DNA of 54,268 bases from Pseudomonas sp. TNT3 (GTDB lineage Bacteria; Pseudomonadota; Gammaproteobacteria; Pseudomonadales; Pseudomonadaceae). Shown here piece after piece: positions 52,019 through 54,268 of the stretch. Position numbers and translations under genes: made by a program. The stretch is taken from contig NZ_WFGV02000042.1 in NCBI RefSeq assembly GCF_010095445.2, forward strand, positions 1-54,268, written 5' to 3'. How positions within the stretch are numbered: position 1 is the stretch's first letter; each line of letters starts with the position of its first letter. The notes under the pieces are model-generated. The model worked only from the letters and a program-made list of their open reading frames with translations, ran no database searches and was not told the origin of the DNA.

Positions 52019-52665
52019 TGGGAGAGAAAATTCAGTCGATAGACGCCGATGAAGTTGGGGTTGGCTGCGTCGGGTATCCATCGGGTGTCCTTCCATGTCA
52101 TGAGTTGCTGCAGGCTCGCGGAGCGCATGCCGTTGTCAGTCGGGGTGGTGGTGCCGGTGTGATAGGCAATGTTGCGGCCCATCCAGATCATCAAATGCTG
52201 GTCGTCACCCTGGTCAAAAAACATCAGGTCGCCAGGCCTTGCCTGGGCAACGTCGCGACCGACCAGGTGGCTGTTGAACTGGATCAGCTTGATCGCATTG
52301 ACGTACGGCCCGGTCTTGCCGCCGCCTTGCTGCCATTGCTGGGCCAGACTGCGTTGCGCCTCGCTCAATTGCAGTTCGGGCGGCAGGTAGCGATTGGACA
52401 AGCCGTTGCTGCGCAGCCATTTGTCGTCATGGACTTTCAGCGCTTCATTGGCGGCAAAGCGCACGAGTCCGGCGCAGTCCTGCTGATACCAGCGCGGGCT
52501 CGGGCCCTGGGTCAGTTGCTCTTGAGCGATGCGTACGAACCAGGCGCGAAATACCTGGGATTGCTGCACATCGAGCGGCGGCGCCTCAAGGGCGAATACC
52601 CGACTGCCCAGCAACATCGCCAGCAGGCCAAGGCCTCGGATAAGTGCGGTCACAGGGCTTTCCAT
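52015..52665 (-). CDS. yfaT: YfaT-like protein (DUF1175, NlpC/P60-like)
   Basis: This 216-residue exported protein has a signal peptide (LLAMLLGSRVFA). Its core resembles Cys peptidases of the NlpC/P60 type: QQDCAGLVRFAANEA has the nucleophile Cys and GDLMFFDQGDDQHLMIWMG the His. This suggests a cell-wall peptide hydrolase. Its start overlaps the end of the yfaA-like gene by 16 bases, and yfaS overlaps its own end, so the row is tightly coupled. Confidence 0.87.
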   Translation of the reverse strand: MESPVTALIRGLGLLAMLLGSRVFALEAPPLDVQQSQVFRAWFVRIAQEQLTQGPSPRWYQQDCAGLVRFAANEALKVHDDKWLRSNGLSNRYLPPELQLSEAQRSLAQQWQQGGGKTGPYVNAIKLIQFNSHLVGRDVAQARPGDLMFFDQGDDQHLMIWMGRNIAYHTGTTTPTDNGMRSASLQQLMTWKDTRWIPDAANPNFIGVYRLNFLSQ

Positions 52666-54268
52666 TCAAGCGGCAGCCATTGCCAGAGGCCATCGGGTTC
52701 GCTGCCCTCGGGCAAGGTCAGGGCATATTTGCCGTACCCGCCGAGCGTGCGCAGTTTCGGAATCAGGTAGGTTTGCGCGGCGTTGTAGAACACCGGCTCC
52801 ATGTCCTGCGGCAGGCTGTCGAGGGTTTCCTGTTGCATCAACTGCGCCATGGAATCCGGACCGAAGTAGACCGGCATCAGCAGGTCTTTCGGCACCACAT
52901 CGGCCATCGGCGGGAAGCGCTTGTCGAGGGTGCCAAGGGCTTTGTCCACGAGCTTGTCGTCGAGGGAAAACAGCAGGGTCGAACCGTGACGGGCCAGGCT
53001 GACTTTCATGAAGGCCTTGCCGGAAATCGCCTCCGGATTCTCAGCCTCCTTGGCTTTGTAGGGACCGAAGTTGGAGCTGACCTGGCGCTGCCACTGATGA
53101 ACTGGGCCGTTCTGTGTCTCGATCACCGGGAACGCGTGTTCTTCGACATTGGGCTCATAGGCACCGACCATCGATCCGAACAGGTTACCGAGGTCGCCGT
53201 CGAGCTTGGCGCTGTCATCGTCGTCGAGGCTGGCGACCAGCAGCGGCGTGTACAACCGCGAATCGGCGTACCAGCAAAGGCCGGCAGCGCCCGCCATGTG
53301 TTCGGTCAGCGCCTGGGCCACTTTATCGTCGGCGCCCAGCTTCACCAATAACGGTTTCTGCTGCTCGGCTGCGAGCGGCAACGTCACGCAAGCACTCGCG
53401 CCCATGGGCATGGCTTGCCAGATCGGTTTGAAATCGAAGTCCGGCTGGTTGTCCAGTTCGTCCATTGCCAGGAAGCTGTGCCATCCCTTGTCGTCCATGT
53501 CGAAACGCAGGCCGGCGAAGTTCGGGATGAAGCGTTGATACCCCATGGCCAATACACTGGAATTGACCGACAGACGCTGTTTCACCTCCGGCGCGCGGGG
53601 TTGCAGGCCAAAGGCTTCCGGGAACAGTTTTTCGCCATTGAGCAATGCGGCGATGGCCTTGATTGAAACGCTGCCGGGTTCTTCCGTCGCGCCGTTTTCA
53701 GGGTCATACAGTTTGGCCGGATTGGACAGCACCACCAGTTTGTCGCCATGGGAGGCAAACAACAGGGCCTTGCCGGCGTTGTAGGTGAGTTGATAGAGCG
53801 GCACGTCGTCAGCACCGACTTTCACGTCGCTGAGCCTGGTCAACTGTGAGTCATCCAGCGCCACTTTGGCCAACGGCTCCAGCACCTTGGCCAGGCCACC
53901 GCGATCCATCACCAGCAGGAAGTCTTTCAGGCGACCGTCCGCCCCGCGCCACAGCGCTACGTCTGCCGGCTGATCGAAAAGCTGTTCGATCAGGCTGTCC
54001 TGCAACTTCAGGTCGTGCTCGTAAATGATCCGCCGCAGACTGCCGATCAAACCGAGCCGATCGGCATGGGTCTCGTAATAGAAGACGAAATCTTCGGTCA
54101 GGGTTTCCTTGAGGAAAGGCACCGCCAGCAGGTCTTTGGGCAATTGGCTCAGGGAATGGGTTTCCAGCAGCCCGTCCGGCCGGCTCATGCCCAGCTTGTC
54201 ACTGGCCAACTGCGCCACCGGCGCCTTGGGTTTGTGCATGAACCAGCCGAGCCCGGCCGCCACACCCG
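52650..54268 (-). CDS. yfaA: YfaA-like protein (DUF2138), 5' end outside the window
   Basis: At least 537 residues of a DUF2138-type protein, with blocks such as LPKDLLAVPFLKETLTEDF, LLFASHGDKLVVLSNP and MPVYFGPDSMAQLMQQETL. The frame stays open to the window edge, so the true start, probably with a membrane anchor near GLGWFM, lies outside. It is first in the visible yfa row. Function unknown. Confidence 0.85.
   Translation of the reverse strand, partial: GVAAGLGWFMHKPKAPVAQLASDKLGMSRPDGLLETHSLSQLPKDLLAVPFLKETLTEDFVFYYETHADRLGLIGSLRRIIYEHDLKLQDSLIEQLFDQPADVALWRGADGRLKDFLLVMDRGGLAKVLEPLAKVALDDSQLTRLSDVKVGADDVPLYQLTYNAGKALLFASHGDKLVVLSNPAKLYDPENGATEEPGSVSIKAIAALLNGEKLFPEAFGLQPRAPEVKQRLSVNSSVLAMGYQRFIPNFAGLRFDMDDKGWHSFLAMDELDNQPDFDFKPIWQAMPMGASACVTLPLAAEQQKPLLVKLGADDKVAQALTEHMAGAAGLCWYADSRLYTPLLVASLDDDDSAKLDGDLGNLFGSMVGAYEPNVEEHAFPVIETQNGPVHQWQRQVSSNFGPYKAKEAENPEAISGKAFMKVSLARHGSTLLFSLDDKLVDKALGTLDKRFPPMADVVPKDLLMPVYFGPDSMAQLMQQETLDSLPQDMEPVFYNAAQTYLIPKLRTLGGYGKYALTLPEGSEPDGLWQWLPLEWKAL

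Noticed and set aside
1..54268. CRISPR array
   Set aside because: The repeated words are inverted REP-type elements at scattered places; there is no regular direct-repeat and spacer array and no cas gene.
1..54268. tRNA or rRNA genes
   Set aside because: I looked for cloverleaf patterns at both att sites and in the gaps and saw none. The CGGGCTCGAACATGAG stretch near 42984 resembles a T-arm only slightly and has no matching arms.

Overview
This window looks like the chromosome of a Pseudomonas of the fluorescens group. The core genes are GC-rich. Their order (mpl-ubiX, an EatR-type regulator divergent from an aldehyde dehydrogenase-permease-eutBC operon, GNAT, dedA, mtfA, ppa) is the one I know from the PA4019-PA4031 part of P. 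aeruginosa PAO1. REP-type inverted repeats typical of fluorescent pseudomonads sit in most of the gaps. The assignment rests on protein recognition and synteny, not on a search.

Layout. (1) 1-20.9 kb is core: a DedA-PAP2 fusion, a LON-substrate-binding-domain protein, a CidA/LrgA-LrgB pair, a MaoC hydratase, a MORN-repeat/caspase-like lipoprotein, a Rossmann protein, a YceK-like lipoprotein with ubiX and mpl, the ethanolamine catabolic locus with a good sigma-54 promoter, GNAT, DedA, MtfA, inorganic pyrophosphatase and an S24/HTH regulator. (2) About 21.18-44.75 kb is an integrated element. It is bounded by a 20-bp direct repeat that lies in a rho-independent terminator hairpin, with a tyrosine integrase just inside the left end. 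(3) 44.86 kb to the end is core again: a yfaP-yfaQ-yfaS-yfaT-yfaA cluster (alpha-2-macroglobulin-type envelope proteins), the last gene cut by the window edge.

The element is a mosaic. Its backbone resembles the E. coli CP4-57 type (integrase, AlpA, YfjI/DUF3987, YfjJ/Gp2). Between YfjI/AlpA and YfjJ lies a block with a DUF932 protein, a YqaJ-type recombination nuclease, a four-Cys protein, two double-CxxC proteins, a small membrane protein, an XRE regulator and a secreted Cys-rich protein. I see no capsid, tail or conjugation genes, so if it moves it probably borrows the machinery of another element.

The main cargo (32.4-43.0 kb, mostly minus strand) is a restriction-modification-like defence cassette. 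It holds a 349-residue protein of unknown function, a C5-cytosine methyltransferase, a MutL/MORC-like GHKL ATPase, a large Z1-domain P-loop ATPase, a PD-(D/E)XK protein (DUF4420-like) and an AIPR protein. A vsr endonuclease gene is set in the opposite direction inside the row. The ATPase to AIPR genes are tightly packed, with TAATG and TGATG junctions. Minus-strand terminators flank the cassette on both sides. The Z1 gene carries an uninterrupted run of ten G in frame, a candidate for phase variation. The arrangement matches MutL-homologue R-M loci and the Mza-type antiphage systems as I recall them. The 349-residue protein, the embedded vsr and the G tract are the less familiar parts.
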